Shown here piece by piece: positions 7,607 through 16,091 of a stretch of DNA of 64,000 nt. The notes under the pieces are model-generated. The model searched no databases. It worked only from the letters and a program-made list of their open reading frames with translations, and was not told the DNA's origin. The stretch lies in assembly GCF_003056405.1 (NCBI RefSeq), contig NZ_PYVZ01000017.1:41981-105980 (forward strand), read 5' to 3'. Made by a program: the position numbers and the translations under genes. Each line of letters starts with the position of its first letter. The first letter of the stretch is position 1. This DNA comes from Devosia indica. Lineage in GTDB: Bacteria; Pseudomonadota; Alphaproteobacteria; Rhizobiales; Devosiaceae.

Positions 7607-10600
7607 AGCGAGGCCAGGCCTGCATCGGGCTGGCTGGCATTGACCGGCGTCAGGGCGCCCTCGCCCGAATAGGTCTCGCGATAGGACGAGAGGAATGCCG
7701 TGAGGCTGTCGAGGGCAGCGACCTCAGCAGCGACCTGCTTGAACTCAAGGCTGGTGGCCTGGATCGGTCCGGTCACGAAATCGAACATCGGCCATTCAGG
7801 CGAAGCCACCATGCGCTCGCCGAACTTGGCCCGCAACCGGGACAGGCCGAACTTGTCCCCCGCCAGCACATAGCCGACCGCCGCCTTGATCAGCCCCATG
7901 CGCCCCGAGCGATCCAACGGCCGCCCTTCGGGCTCATTGCCATAGATGACCTCGATCATCTCACCGGCCTGGCTGTAGCGGCGCGCAGTCCAATGCGCAT
8001 CAATGCGCATCAGCTCGACATCCTTGCCATCCATATTGCTGATCAGGTCAAGCGCGAGCTGGTCGCGACCGCCGTCGATCATGGCGCGCGCCTCGAGTAG
8101 GCGCCGCTGGCGCTGCAGCGACTCCGGCAGGCCCGGCAATTGCGTCTCATTGAGCACGCGCAACGCGTCCTGCGGCTTGCGATCAGCGAGGTAAATCACC
8201 GCAAGATCTGCGGCGATCTGCGTGCGCGCCACGCCCCGCAGGCGATTGTCGAGCTGGTATTGCAGCAGGTCTGCGGCCTGGGTGAGCAGGTCCACGCGCA
8301 CCAGCCGGCGGGCCAGATTGCGGATCATCTCGTCGCCACGTGCACCAGGCGGGGTCAGGTGGCGGAAATCGTAATAGATCGCCAGCGCCTCGACCGGACC
8401 GATGGAATCGGCGACCCCATTGAGGAACAAATCGGCAAACATTGCCTGCGCCTGATCGCGCAGACCATTGACCGCCGGGCTCTCGGGGTAATTGGCCACG
8501 GCCGCTTTCACGGTTTCGAAGCCGGGCCGGTATTCCCCATTGCGGAAATAGAGCTTGGCCAAGAGGGTCTGCATATCGGCCTCCAGCGCATCGCCACGCC
8601 AGAGCAGCGTTTCGGCCGCCAGCGTCTGGGTGCCCTTGGCAAGGTCAAGCCGCCCTTCCTGATCGAGCAGCAGCAGCGTCCGATAGACCGCTTCGGCGCG
8701 CGTGGGACGAATTTCGGCAGCAATCACCTGCCCATACGTGTCCAGCGCTTCCTGATTGCGGCCCTCGGCCTCATCGATGCGCCCGGACAGCAGATGATGC
8801 AACGACGCGTCTTCAATGCTGAGGCTGGCAAAATCCACATCGTCCAGCATGCGCCGCGCCAGCGTCGGGTCTTCCGCCTCCACGGCCGCGCGCGCAGCCG
8901 CGAGGCGGAAGCGATTGCGGGCCCATTCCGGATAGCTGTCGGCAACGGACCGAGCTTCGAGCGCATCGAAGCGGGCACCGCGATAGTCGTGGCTTTCCGC
9001 GCGCGCAATGGTCCGCCAGAACAGCGAATCCACATCCTGGTCGAGCGAAGGCGCGTTCAGCGTCTGCAAGGCATCGCGCGGACGCCCCGCCAGCACATCG
9101 GCAATGGCCGTCGTCGTCCGGATCTTGCGGGTCAGGTCTTCGGCCCGCAGATCACTCTCGAGAACCCGCAACACGCCCAGGGCCTCGAACGCCAGCCGGT
9201 TAGCGACCAGGAACTGGGCATAGTCGAGCCGTGCAATATCGCGTTCGCGTCCTTCATTGGTGGCGGCAGCGCGCTCCATCTCATCCCGCTTGTCCGCAAG
9301 CGCAACCGGGTCGCGCTCTTCCAGCGCCCGCAGGTCCAGATAGCCGGCCCGCGCCGCCTCCTGCGCCTCCGAACCGGAATTGCGAAGGCTGTCGATGGCC
9401 GAAACGGTCAACCCGCTGGTCGATGAAATGACCGCCACCTGGCTCTCGACATCGACTTCCAGATTGGTCGATTTGGGTTTGACCACCAGGCCGTGCACGC
9501 TGCGTAGCGCGGTGAAATCCACATAGTCCAGCGACCGGGTCAGTCCGCGGGCTGGCGGGAAGGCTGTGACCACCTTGAGCACATCGCCGACCAGCGGATC
9601 GCGGAATTCATGCTGCCGGCCGGGCCGGGCCATGTCCGCAACCATTTCGAACGAGCCTTCGATGTCGCGGCGCCGCGACAGGCTCATCGGTTCGGTAGGG
9701 CTCAGCATCATGTCGCCAAGCGAGAGCACCCAAGCCATGCCTTCCGAACCCAGGGTCGCCAGACGATCCTGGGTCAGGTCCAGCCGCACCACCTGCGTGT
9801 CGCCCGAAGAAACCACAGTGAAGTCACTGGCGACGGCATCCAGGTCCATCGACCCGCCGGGTGCCTCGATACCGCTGACCGTGTCGAAGATCATCCAGAC
9901 CGTGTCGCCGCGACGGAACACGGCGGCCGGCGTATCCTGCTCGAAAGGGAAGACCACGCGAACCGTATTGCCCAGCACATTGATGAAGGGAGTAATGGTC
10001 TCCGGGCTATCCGCCTGCAGGGCCGAAATCGTCGGCTCCTGATGTGCTTCGGCCTCCTGCGCGGCGGCCACTTGCGCGGCCTCGGCTTCCAGATCGGCCG
10101 GGGTCAGCGCCGGCAGCGTCTGACCCGCAATATCGATGTCGAGCACATATTGCGACGGGGAAATGGCGTAGAAGCGCGGCTCGACGCCCTCGGCAAAGAT
10201 GAAGCTGGCAGCGGCGCCATCGGCGGAATAGCCCGACTGCATCGAAACGATCTCTTCGGGCAGGCTGGCGATCAGGCCCGTCAGGTCCATCTCGACCGGC
10301 CATTCGAAAGTGGCGGCGCCCACTTCACCCTTCTTGGTGAAGGAGCCTTCGGTTGGCACAGTCCAGTCGAATTGCAGGCGCATGAAGGTGGCATTGCGCC
10401 CAATCCGGACATCCACCTGCGGATCAAGCTCGGCGGCAAGGCGTGCCTTGCGATCACGTTCGGCCTGAATTGCGGCAAGGCGCGCCCGCTCGGCCAGCTC
10501 GTCGATAATATCCTGCGGCAGGGCGGGCGGCATGCCCTGCCAATCGGGCGGCATCAGGTCAACAAATAGCTTCTCGCCCGCTTCGATACGATTGAAATTG

Positions 10601-10968
10601 AAGCTGCTCTTGAGCCCGATGCGCAGCCCGCGCCGGTCCGGATCGATCCGCGCGATCGAGAGGTAGTTCGGCATGGTCGTGGCGACATCGGGCAGCAGGA
10701 TATCGACCGGCTCGGCAAATTCCACCGAAAGCACGCCATTGTCGATGCGGAACTCATATTCCGGCAGGGTGTCGCGGGAGGGAAAGCTGAGGATCAGCCG
10801 GGCATAGCCCTCTTCCTCGGTGGCAAAGAGCTGCCCCTGTTCCTGTGCCAGCGCAGGCGTAATCGCCATCATGGCGCAGGCCAGGGTTGCCGCCGCGATA
10901 GCGCGAGACACAGCTCGCCAACCTGAACTGATTGCGGTCTTCACCGGCTTTCTGCCCGCCCGACGCAT
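7603..10968 (-). CDS. Large periplasmic repeat protein in the flagellar cluster (possible MotC-like role)
   Basis: The 1121-residue protein begins with a signal peptide (cleavage near ITPALAQ, residue about 42). A beta-rich region at about 50-130 (YEFRIDNGVLSVEFAEPVDI...GLRIGLKSSFNFNRIEAGEKLFVDLMPPDW) resembles AMIN-type domains. Two further beta-rich blocks extend to about residue 520, and then a long helical solenoid with tetratricopeptide character (RFRLAAARAAVEAEDPTLARRMLDD, ALDTYGQVIAAE, QPAD-like helices) runs to the end. It lies downstream of motE on the same strand after a 164-base gap. MotE in Sinorhizobium is a periplasmic chaperone for the motor protein MotC, so a partner role is conceivable. 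No function is assigned with confidence. Confidence 0.75.
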   Translation of the reverse strand: MRRAGRKPVKTAISSGWRAVSRAIAAATLACAMMAITPALAQEQGQLFATEEEGYARLILSFPSRDTLPEYEFRIDNGVLSVEFAEPVDILLPDVATTMPNYLSIARIDPDRRGLRIGLKSSFNFNRIEAGEKLFVDLMPPDWQGMPPALPQDIIDELAERARLAAIQAERDRKARLAAELDPQVDVRIGRNATFMRLQFDWTVPTEGSFTKKGEVGAATFEWPVEMDLTGLIASLPEEIVSMQSGYSADGAAASFIFAEGVEPRFYAISPSQYVLDIDIAGQTLPALTPADLEAEAAQVAAAQEAEAHQEPTISALQADSPETITPFINVLGNTVRVVFPFEQDTPAAVFRRGDTVWMIFDTVSGIEAPGGSMDLDAVASDFTVVSSGDTQVVRLDLTQDRLATLGSEGMAWVLSLGDMMLSPTEPMSLSRRRDIEGSFEMVADMARPGRQHEFRDPLVGDVLKVVTAFPPARGLTRSLDYVDFTALRSVHGLVVKPKSTNLEVDVESQVAVISSTSGLTVSAIDSLRNSGSEAQEAARAGYLDLRALEERDPVALADKRDEMERAAATNEGRERDIARLDYAQFLVANRLAFEALGVLRVLESDLRAEDLTRKIRTTTAIADVLAGRPRDALQTLNAPSLDQDVDSLFWRTIARAESHDYRGARFDALEARSVADSYPEWARNRFRLAAARAAVEAEDPTLARRMLDDVDFASLSIEDASLHHLLSGRIDEAEGRNQEALDTYGQVIAAEIRPTRAEAVYRTLLLLDQEGRLDLAKGTQTLAAETLLWRGDALEADMQTLLAKLYFRNGEYRPGFETVKAAVANYPESPAVNGLRDQAQAMFADLFLNGVADSIGPVEALAIYYDFRHLTPPGARGDEMIRNLARRLVRVDLLTQAADLLQYQLDNRLRGVARTQIAADLAVIYLADRKPQDALRVLNETQLPGLPESLQRQRRLLEARAMIDGGRDQLALDLISNMDGKDVELMRIDAHWTARRYSQAGEMIEVIYGNEPEGRPLDRSGRMGLIKAAVGYVLAGDKFGLSRLRAKFGERMVASPEWPMFDFVTGPIQATSLEFKQVAAEVAALDSLTAFLSSYRETYSGEGALTPVNASQPDAGLASL

Positions 10969-11098
10969 ACAAGTCGCGAATACAGGGACGGGCAGACAGG
11001 CCCAAAATCCTCAGGAAACGCGAGGGTTACAACACTCAGAAGGGCGCCGCCTTCTGGACGGCAAGCCACCTCTTCGCATCAACCCTAGCGACCGGTGC

Positions 11099-11113
11099 TT
11101 AACGTGCCCCTAA
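11099..11113. promoter_or_regulatory. CtrA-like site (one mismatch) upstream of the large periplasmic gene
   Basis: TTAACGTGCCCCTAA keeps the TTAA-N7-TTAA geometry with one substitution in the second half. It lies 131 bases upstream of the 1121-residue gene, in the gap after motE. A single imperfect site is weak evidence; it is listed because similar sites precede other flagellar units in the window. Confidence 0.3.
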
Positions 11114-11132
11114 GGGGAAAGCTGGCAATTGC

Positions 11133-12140
11133 CTATTGTCCGACGATCTGGGGCAGATCCGCCAGCGCCTCCGGCGCCATCTGGTCCAGCGGATCCGTGC
11201 CGGCCGAGGCCATGCGCACCGTCAGCTCCTGGGCCCGCATCGTGTCCATCTCGGCCAGGATCGGGGCCATCTTGCGCGGGCTCATCATCTTGGCCACGCG
11301 CAGCAGCACTTCAATGTCCAGGGCATTGAAGATATTGGCGGCATCCTTGGGCTTCATGGTCTCATACATGGCCACGATGCCGGCAAACTGCCCCTCTTCC
11401 ATTTCCTTGCGCTGCTCGACCAGCGAGGCAATCTCGTCCTCAATCGATTGCAGGGTCTGCTGGCGCTCTTCGATGCGCTTTTCGGCGGCCTCGACCAGCG
11501 ACGCGCGCATGGCCAGTTCCTGTTCGTAGCTTTCCAGCTCTGTGCGGCGTGTCGACAGACGCTCCAGCAGGGCCTGCTCGGTCACCGACGTCTCGCCGCC
11601 GCCCAGCGGCACCACGCCATTGGGTGTCAGCACCTGCGGCAAGGCATCGGCGAGCGGCGGGCAGTCGCCGGGAATGACCAGCAACTCGCCTTCGCTGGTG
11701 TCCGCCTCCCCAACCTCGGCTACCGGACGCGGATCGCAGGCATTTTCAGCGGCAATCACATTGCTGACCGCGCCCTCATCGGCAGCAGCCTCGCCATGCG
11801 CATCGGCTTCGGCATCTTCGCTGCCGTGCTCGTCCGTGTCCTCGCCATGCCCGGAGGCCGGCGCGCCGTGCCCGTCATCGCCGCCCGCCTCGCCTAATGT
11901 GGGAGCAGCATCGGTTAGAGTGGGACTGCCATCCTCTATAGTCGGCTCGCTGGCCAGAGTAACGGTTTCGCCAGATGTAGCTGCGCCACCACCTTGGTCA
12001 CCACCGCCACCGCCGGCAGCCTGCGCCGTGCCCACACCGGTCAGCACATAGCCGCCATTGGTCACCAGCCCCACGGTCTTGAGGACCAGCAGGGCCGAGA
12101 CGGCCAGGATAACAACGGGGAGCAGGCGGATATTGGTCAC
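11133..12140 (-). CDS. motE: MotE-family periplasmic protein (flagellar motor-associated)
   Basis: The 335-residue protein has an N-terminal membrane anchor or signal (LPVVILAVSALLVLKTVGLV, residues 6-25). A low-complexity Gly/Asp/Glu/His-rich linker covers about 40-125 (GDDGHGAPASGHGEDTDEHGSED). A coiled coil spans about 185-245, and a C-terminal MgtE_N-like helical domain follows (FAGIVAMYETMKPKDAANIFNALDIEVLLRVAKMMSPRKMAPILAEMD). This architecture is that of MotE, described in Sinorhizobium as a periplasmic chaperone for MotC. It overlaps the DUF6468 gene by 4 bases, placing it in the fliL-fliM operon. The acidic, His-rich linker is unusually long. Confidence 0.82.
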   Translation of the reverse strand: MTNIRLLPVVILAVSALLVLKTVGLVTNGGYVLTGVGTAQAAGGGGGDQGGGAATSGETVTLASEPTIEDGSPTLTDAAPTLGEAGGDDGHGAPASGHGEDTDEHGSEDAEADAHGEAAADEGAVSNVIAAENACDPRPVAEVGEADTSEGELLVIPGDCPPLADALPQVLTPNGVVPLGGGETSVTEQALLERLSTRRTELESYEQELAMRASLVEAAEKRIEERQQTLQSIEDEIASLVEQRKEMEEGQFAGIVAMYETMKPKDAANIFNALDIEVLLRVAKMMSPRKMAPILAEMDTMRAQELTVRMASAGTDPLDQMAPEALADLPQIVGQ

Positions 12141-12568
12141 GCGGCGGCCCCACGGCTGCGCACGCGCTCGGACAATTGCTGCAGTGCCGTCTGCACCTTG
12201 TTGGGCGCTTCCACCGGCTCAATGGCCTGGCTATGGCGCGCCACACTGGTGATCTTGGCGATACGCTCCATCAGCACGGTTCCAGCCGTCACGTGATTGG
12301 CCAGTTCAACGCCAAAGCGCTCGGCCTCTTCCATGCGCGCGCTCAGCGTCAGGTCCGCCTCGACAGCGGTGCCCTTGAGCTCCTTGATCGCCTGATTGGC
12401 CAGATTGGTCGCGCTGACCAGATCGGCCACCATCTTGGCCATGGCGTCCTTGTCCTGATGCAGGCGCTTCAGGCGCTGGTTGAGCAGAACGCAATATCCA
12501 ATGGTCAGGGCCAGCAGAATTGCCACGGCGCCTTCCACAAACAGTCCAAGCGGCAGCCCCAACATCAT
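12137..12568 (-). CDS. DUF6468 flagellar-cluster membrane protein
   Basis: This 143-residue protein has one N-terminal membrane helix (LFVEGAVAILLALTIGYCVLL, residues about 8-28) followed by a charged helical cytoplasmic domain (LNQRLKRLHQDKDAMAKMVADLVSATNLANQAIKELK). It matches my memory of DUF6468 proteins, found in alphaproteobacterial flagellar clusters between fliM and motE; no molecular role is known to me. It overlaps fliM and motE by 4 bases each, so it is translationally coupled to both. Confidence 0.8.
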   Translation of the reverse strand: MMLGLPLGLFVEGAVAILLALTIGYCVLLNQRLKRLHQDKDAMAKMVADLVSATNLANQAIKELKGTAVEADLTLSARMEEAERFGVELANHVTAGTVLMERIAKITSVARHSQAIEPVEAPNKVQTALQQLSERVRSRGAAA

Positions 12569-13755
12569 CGTCCTTCCATCGTATCGTCGATTGCCTCAAA
12601 GGCCTCCATGGTGACCTTGGGCGGGTTGAGCGGGCTGGTGACCCGCACGGAAACATTCTTGCCAATATGGCCCATAATGGCTTCGGTCAGCTCGACATCG
12701 CCGCAGCGCAGCCGCACCGGGTCGCTGGGACCGCGTTCAAACATCAGCGTCTGGCCCGGCTTGAGATTGAGCAGGCGCGAGAGCGGCAGTTGCTGCTCGT
12801 GCAGCACCGCCTCGATCTCGACATCGGCCTGGTAGATCTCGGTGGCCAGATGCCCCTCCCAGATCGGGTCGCGGCCGAACTTTTCACCCATGAACATCTG
12901 CAGGAGCTGTTCACGGATCGGCTCGATGGTCGCATAGGGCAGGAGAATCTCGATCTTGCCGCCGCGCTCATCCATCTCGATACGCAATTCGATCAGAATG
13001 GCCGCATTGCCCGGCCGCGAAATGGCCGCAAAACGCGGATTGGTCTCCATCCGCTCAAGCTTGAAATTGATCGGGGTCACCGGCTCGAAGGCGCGATGCG
13101 TGTCCTCGAGAATGATCTCGATCATCTTGCGCGCCAGAGCCATTTCGATGGTGGTGTAAGGCCGCCCCTCGACGCGGATATTGCCGCCAATGCGGCGCCC
13201 GCCGAGCAGCACGTCGATCATCGAATAGATCAGGTTGGAATCGACCGTCAGCAGGCCATAATTCTCCCATTCCTCGGCCTTGATAACCGAGAGAATGGCC
13301 GGCAGCGGTATGGAATTGAGATAGTCGCCAAAGCGCACCGACGAAATGGAATCCATGGTCACCTCGACATTGTCGGAGGTGAAATTGCGCAGCGACGTCG
13401 TCGCCAGCCGCACCAGCCGGTCGAAGACGATCTCCAGCATCGGCAGGCGTTCGTAGGACACCAGCGCCGAGTTGATCAGAGCCTGAACGCCAGTCAGCTC
13501 GACATTGCTGCCGGCGCTTGAGTCAAAGCCGAGCAAGCTGTCGATCTCGTCCTGGTTGAGAACACGATCCGCCCCGCCCTCGCCATCGCCATCGCCGCCT
13601 TCGAGCATGGCAGCCCATTCGGCAGCGGCCGCGGCGGCGCGCTCTTCCTCGCTCATTTCACTTTCGTCGACCGGTGCTGCAGGCGTATCGGCCGACCCGA
13701 TATCCTCGAGCCCCCAATCGTCTGCCAGCTTGTCCTGATCACTGGGTCCGGCCAT
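12565..13755 (-). CDS. fliM: Flagellar motor switch protein FliM
   Basis: This 396-residue C-ring protein binds CheY-P and sets rotation. The CheY-binding motif LNQDEIDSLLGF is at residues 66-77 instead of the extreme N-terminus, preceded by an acidic and Ala-rich extension containing a run of Ala (ERAAAAAAEWAAMLEGGDGDGEGG). The middle domain (FDRLVRLATTSLRNFTSDNVEV, GRRIGGNIRVEGRPYTTIE) and C-terminal SpoA domain (VEIEAVLHEQQLPLSRLLNLKPGQTLMFE) are clear. It overlaps fliL by 1 base and the DUF6468 gene by 4 bases. No internal start near residue 60 would give the usual N-terminus. Confidence 0.95.
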   Translation of the reverse strand: MAGPSDQDKLADDWGLEDIGSADTPAAPVDESEMSEEERAAAAAAEWAAMLEGGDGDGEGGADRVLNQDEIDSLLGFDSSAGSNVELTGVQALINSALVSYERLPMLEIVFDRLVRLATTSLRNFTSDNVEVTMDSISSVRFGDYLNSIPLPAILSVIKAEEWENYGLLTVDSNLIYSMIDVLLGGRRIGGNIRVEGRPYTTIEMALARKMIEIILEDTHRAFEPVTPINFKLERMETNPRFAAISRPGNAAILIELRIEMDERGGKIEILLPYATIEPIREQLLQMFMGEKFGRDPIWEGHLATEIYQADVEIEAVLHEQQLPLSRLLNLKPGQTLMFERGPSDPVRLRCGDVELTEAIMGHIGKNVSVRVTSPLNPPKVTMEAFEAIDDTMEGR

Positions 13756-14252
13756 TACTGCACCAGGATTTCCTTGAAGAGCACGCTCTCCACATGGGCG
13801 GGATAGATCGCCAGATTGACCCGGCGCAGCAGTTCTTCCTTGAGCCGGTAAATGCCGGCGGAGCCCTCGAGGTCGCTCTTGCGCAGTTCGCGCAGATAGA
13901 CCTGGAAGGCGTCGATCACCTTGGCCAGCCGTGGCTGGATCTCGGTCATCATCTCCTCATCGGCCACTTCAAGCGCGATGGAGAGCTTCATGAAGCCCTG
14001 GCTGCCTTCTTCCGAGGACAGGTTCACCATCATCGGCTGCAGGTTGAAGATGAAGGTGTCGTGCACCTCGGCGGTCGCGGCGGCGCCATGATCGCCCGCG
14101 CCCTCTTCAGAGCTGCCCGACGAGGACAGGAAGAAGAACAGGCCGCCACCCGCGAGCAGCAGCACCACAAGTGCGGCCCCAATGATGATGAAGAGCTTGG
14201 GAATGCCCTTCTTTGCGGGCGCTTCCGTACCGGCTTCGGCTTCCGCGGTCAT
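13755..14252 (-). CDS. fliL: Flagellar basal body-associated protein FliL
   Basis: This 165-residue protein has a short cytoplasmic tail, one membrane helix (LFIIIGAALVVLLLAGGGLFFFL, residues about 20-42) and a periplasmic stomatin-like FliL domain ending LLRRVNLAIYPAHVESVLFKEILVQ. FliL associates with the stator units. It is the first gene of fliL-fliM-DUF6468-motE. A CtrA-like site lies 70 bases upstream at 14322-14336, in the divergent spacer shared with flgF. Confidence 0.95.
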   Translation of the reverse strand: MTAEAEAGTEAPAKKGIPKLFIIIGAALVVLLLAGGGLFFFLSSSGSSEEGAGDHGAAATAEVHDTFIFNLQPMMVNLSSEEGSQGFMKLSIALEVADEEMMTEIQPRLAKVIDAFQVYLRELRKSDLEGSAGIYRLKEELLRRVNLAIYPAHVESVLFKEILVQ

Positions 14253-14321
14253 AAAGTGGCCCTGTCAAACGCCTGCATCTCCGGACGATTCCGGCTTGCC
14301 GACCAGCTAAGGCCCAGTTGG

Positions 14322-14336
14322 TTAACGAAAGGTTAC
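14322..14336. promoter_or_regulatory. CtrA-like site (one mismatch) between fliL and flgF
   Basis: TTAACGAAAGGTTAC has the TTAA-N7-TTAA layout with one substitution in the last half-site position. It lies 70 bases upstream of fliL (minus strand). By analogy with Caulobacter, fliL-fliM would be an early CtrA-driven operon while the divergent flgF unit uses sigma-54. Confidence 0.45.
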
Positions 14337-14454
14337 AAACTCACCCGAACCGGCAGTTTTTGCCGGGCAGCTTTTGCCCAATGCAACAATGCAGCCTACC
14401 GGGAGTAAACCACCCCGACAAACTAAGTCATTGATTTTATTAAAATTGCTGCTC

Positions 14455-14470
14455 TGGCATGGTTTCTGCA
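14455..14470 (+). promoter_or_regulatory. Sigma-54 promoter element upstream of flgF
   Basis: TGGCATGGTTTCTGCA matches the -24/-12 consensus (TGGCACG-N4-TTGCA) with conserved GG and GC exactly 12 bases apart. It ends 65 bases before the flgF start at 14536. Sigma-54 drives middle and late flagellar genes in Caulobacter with the activator FlbD; whether flbD is present cannot be seen here. Confidence 0.65.
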
Positions 14471-14535
14471 AAGTAAATGCCGAGGCGACCAGCTTGGGGA
14501 AGCGGGCCGTCTCGGGGACCAAATCGGGGAATGCC

Positions 14536-15276
14536 ATGATCGAGAACGCGCAACTCATCGGCCTCAGCCGGCAGATCGCACTGCGGCGCCAGATGGATGT
14601 GGTGGCAAACAACATCGCCAACCTCAACACCACCGGCTTCAAGGCAGAACAGATCCTGTTCGAGGAATATGTCATGCCCACGGCCCGGCACAATGACTTC
14701 CCCTCGCTCGACCAGCCCCTCTCCTATGTGCAGGACTGGGCCACCGTCCATGACCTGACCGGCGGCGCCATCGTCCAGACCGGAAATGACTTCGACGTCG
14801 CGCTCAACGGCGAAGGTTTCTTTGCCGTCGAAACTGCGGGCGGCGAACGCTGGACCCGCGCCGGCGCATTCGGTCTGAACAATCAGGGCACGCTGGTCGA
14901 CCAGACCGGCAATCCGGTGCTCGGCAATGGCGGCCCGATCCAGTTCGGCCCCGAGGAAACCGGCATCACCATCGCTGCCGACGGCACGATTTCGTCCAGC
15001 GCCGGCGCCAAGGGCCAGTTGCGCATCGTCGAGTTCGCCAATGCCCAGGAGCTGGTGCGTGAAGGCTCCAACCTGTTCTCCGGTGGCACCCCCGAGCTCA
15101 ACACCAGTACCCGCGTCATGCAGGGTCATATCGAGCGCTCAAACGTCTCGGGCGTCGCCGAGATGGCCGAAATGATCCGTGTGCAGCGCGCCTATGAATC
15201 CGTCGCGTCCCTCGCCCAGAAACAGGACGAGATGCGCCGAAACGCCATCCAGCGCCTGGGCGACACCAACGCCTGA
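14536..15276 (+). CDS. flgF: Flagellar basal-body rod protein FlgF
   Basis: This 246-residue proximal rod protein shows the rod N-terminus (LSRQIALRRQMDVVANNIANLNTTGFKAEQ), the central NDFDVALNGEGFFAVET block, and the C-terminal helix with EMIRVQRAYESVASLAQ. The frame is open upstream to 14374, but the ATG at 14536 gives the family-standard start MIENAQLIGLSRQ, downstream of the sigma-54 element. It leads a plus-strand operon flgF-flgG-flgA-flgH; flgG follows after 18 bases. Confidence 0.96.
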   Translation: MIENAQLIGLSRQIALRRQMDVVANNIANLNTTGFKAEQILFEEYVMPTARHNDFPSLDQPLSYVQDWATVHDLTGGAIVQTGNDFDVALNGEGFFAVETAGGERWTRAGAFGLNNQGTLVDQTGNPVLGNGGPIQFGPEETGITIAADGTISSSAGAKGQLRIVEFANAQELVREGSNLFSGGTPELNTSTRVMQGHIERSNVSGVAEMAEMIRVQRAYESVASLAQKQDEMRRNAIQRLGDTNA

Positions 15277-15294
15277 ACCTGAGGAGCAATCGCC

Positions 15295-16080
15295 ATGAAA
15301 GCACTTTATATCGCATCGACCGGCATGGGCGCCCAGGAACGCAATGTCGAAGTCATCTCCAACAATATCGCGAACATGCGCACCACCGGCTACAAGCGGC
15401 AGCGCGCAGAGTTCCAGGACCTGCTCTACCAGCAGATCACCCGCGCCGGCTCACAGACCTCGGACCAGGGCACTATGGTCCCGGCGGGCCTCGAAATCGG
15501 CTCGGGTGTGCGAACCATCTCAACCCCGCGGGTGATGAGCCAGGGTTCGGTCAACCTCACCGAAGGCGAACTCGACGTCGCCATTCGCGGCGAAGGCTTC
15601 TTCATGGTGCAACTGCCCGATGGCCGCACGGGCTATACCCGCGATGGCTCCTTCGAGCGCAATCCCGAAGGTACGCTGGTGACGTCCAGCGGCCACCCGC
15701 TCGACCCCGGCATCACCATTCCAGGCAATGCACGTGGCGTGGCGATTTCGCCCGACGGCACGGTCGAGGCCTATATCGGCACCGATACCGCGCCGACCCA
15801 GCTCGGCCAGTTGCAGCTTGCTCGCTTCGTCAACAAGACGGGCCTGGAATCGATGGGCGACAATCTGTTCCTCGAAACCGCCGCCAGCGGCCCGGCCCAG
15901 GTCAATGTGCCCAACACCGACGGCACCGGCGACCTGCTGCAGAACTATCTGGAAATGGCCAATGTCAATTCGGTCACCGAAATCGCCGACCTGATCGCCG
16001 CCCAGCGCGCCTATGAAATGAACGCCCGTGTCATCTCTGGCGCCGACCAGATGATGCAGGCCACCAGCCAGCTTAGCTAG
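15295..16080 (+). CDS. flgG: Flagellar distal rod protein FlgG
   Basis: This 261-residue distal rod protein has the N-terminus MKALYIASTGMGAQERNVEVISNNIANMRTTGYKR, the FlgG-typical ITRAGSQTSDQGTMVPAGLEIGSGVRT insertion, the LDVAIRGEGFFMVQLPDGRTGYTRDG block, and the C-terminal VNSVTEIADLIAAQRAYEMNARVI. A strong ribosome site (GAGGAGC) precedes the ATG. Length is standard. Confidence 0.97.
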   Translation: MKALYIASTGMGAQERNVEVISNNIANMRTTGYKRQRAEFQDLLYQQITRAGSQTSDQGTMVPAGLEIGSGVRTISTPRVMSQGSVNLTEGELDVAIRGEGFFMVQLPDGRTGYTRDGSFERNPEGTLVTSSGHPLDPGITIPGNARGVAISPDGTVEAYIGTDTAPTQLGQLQLARFVNKTGLESMGDNLFLETAASGPAQVNVPNTDGTGDLLQNYLEMANVNSVTEIADLIAAQRAYEMNARVISGADQMMQATSQLS

Positions 16081-16091
16081 GGAGATTGACC

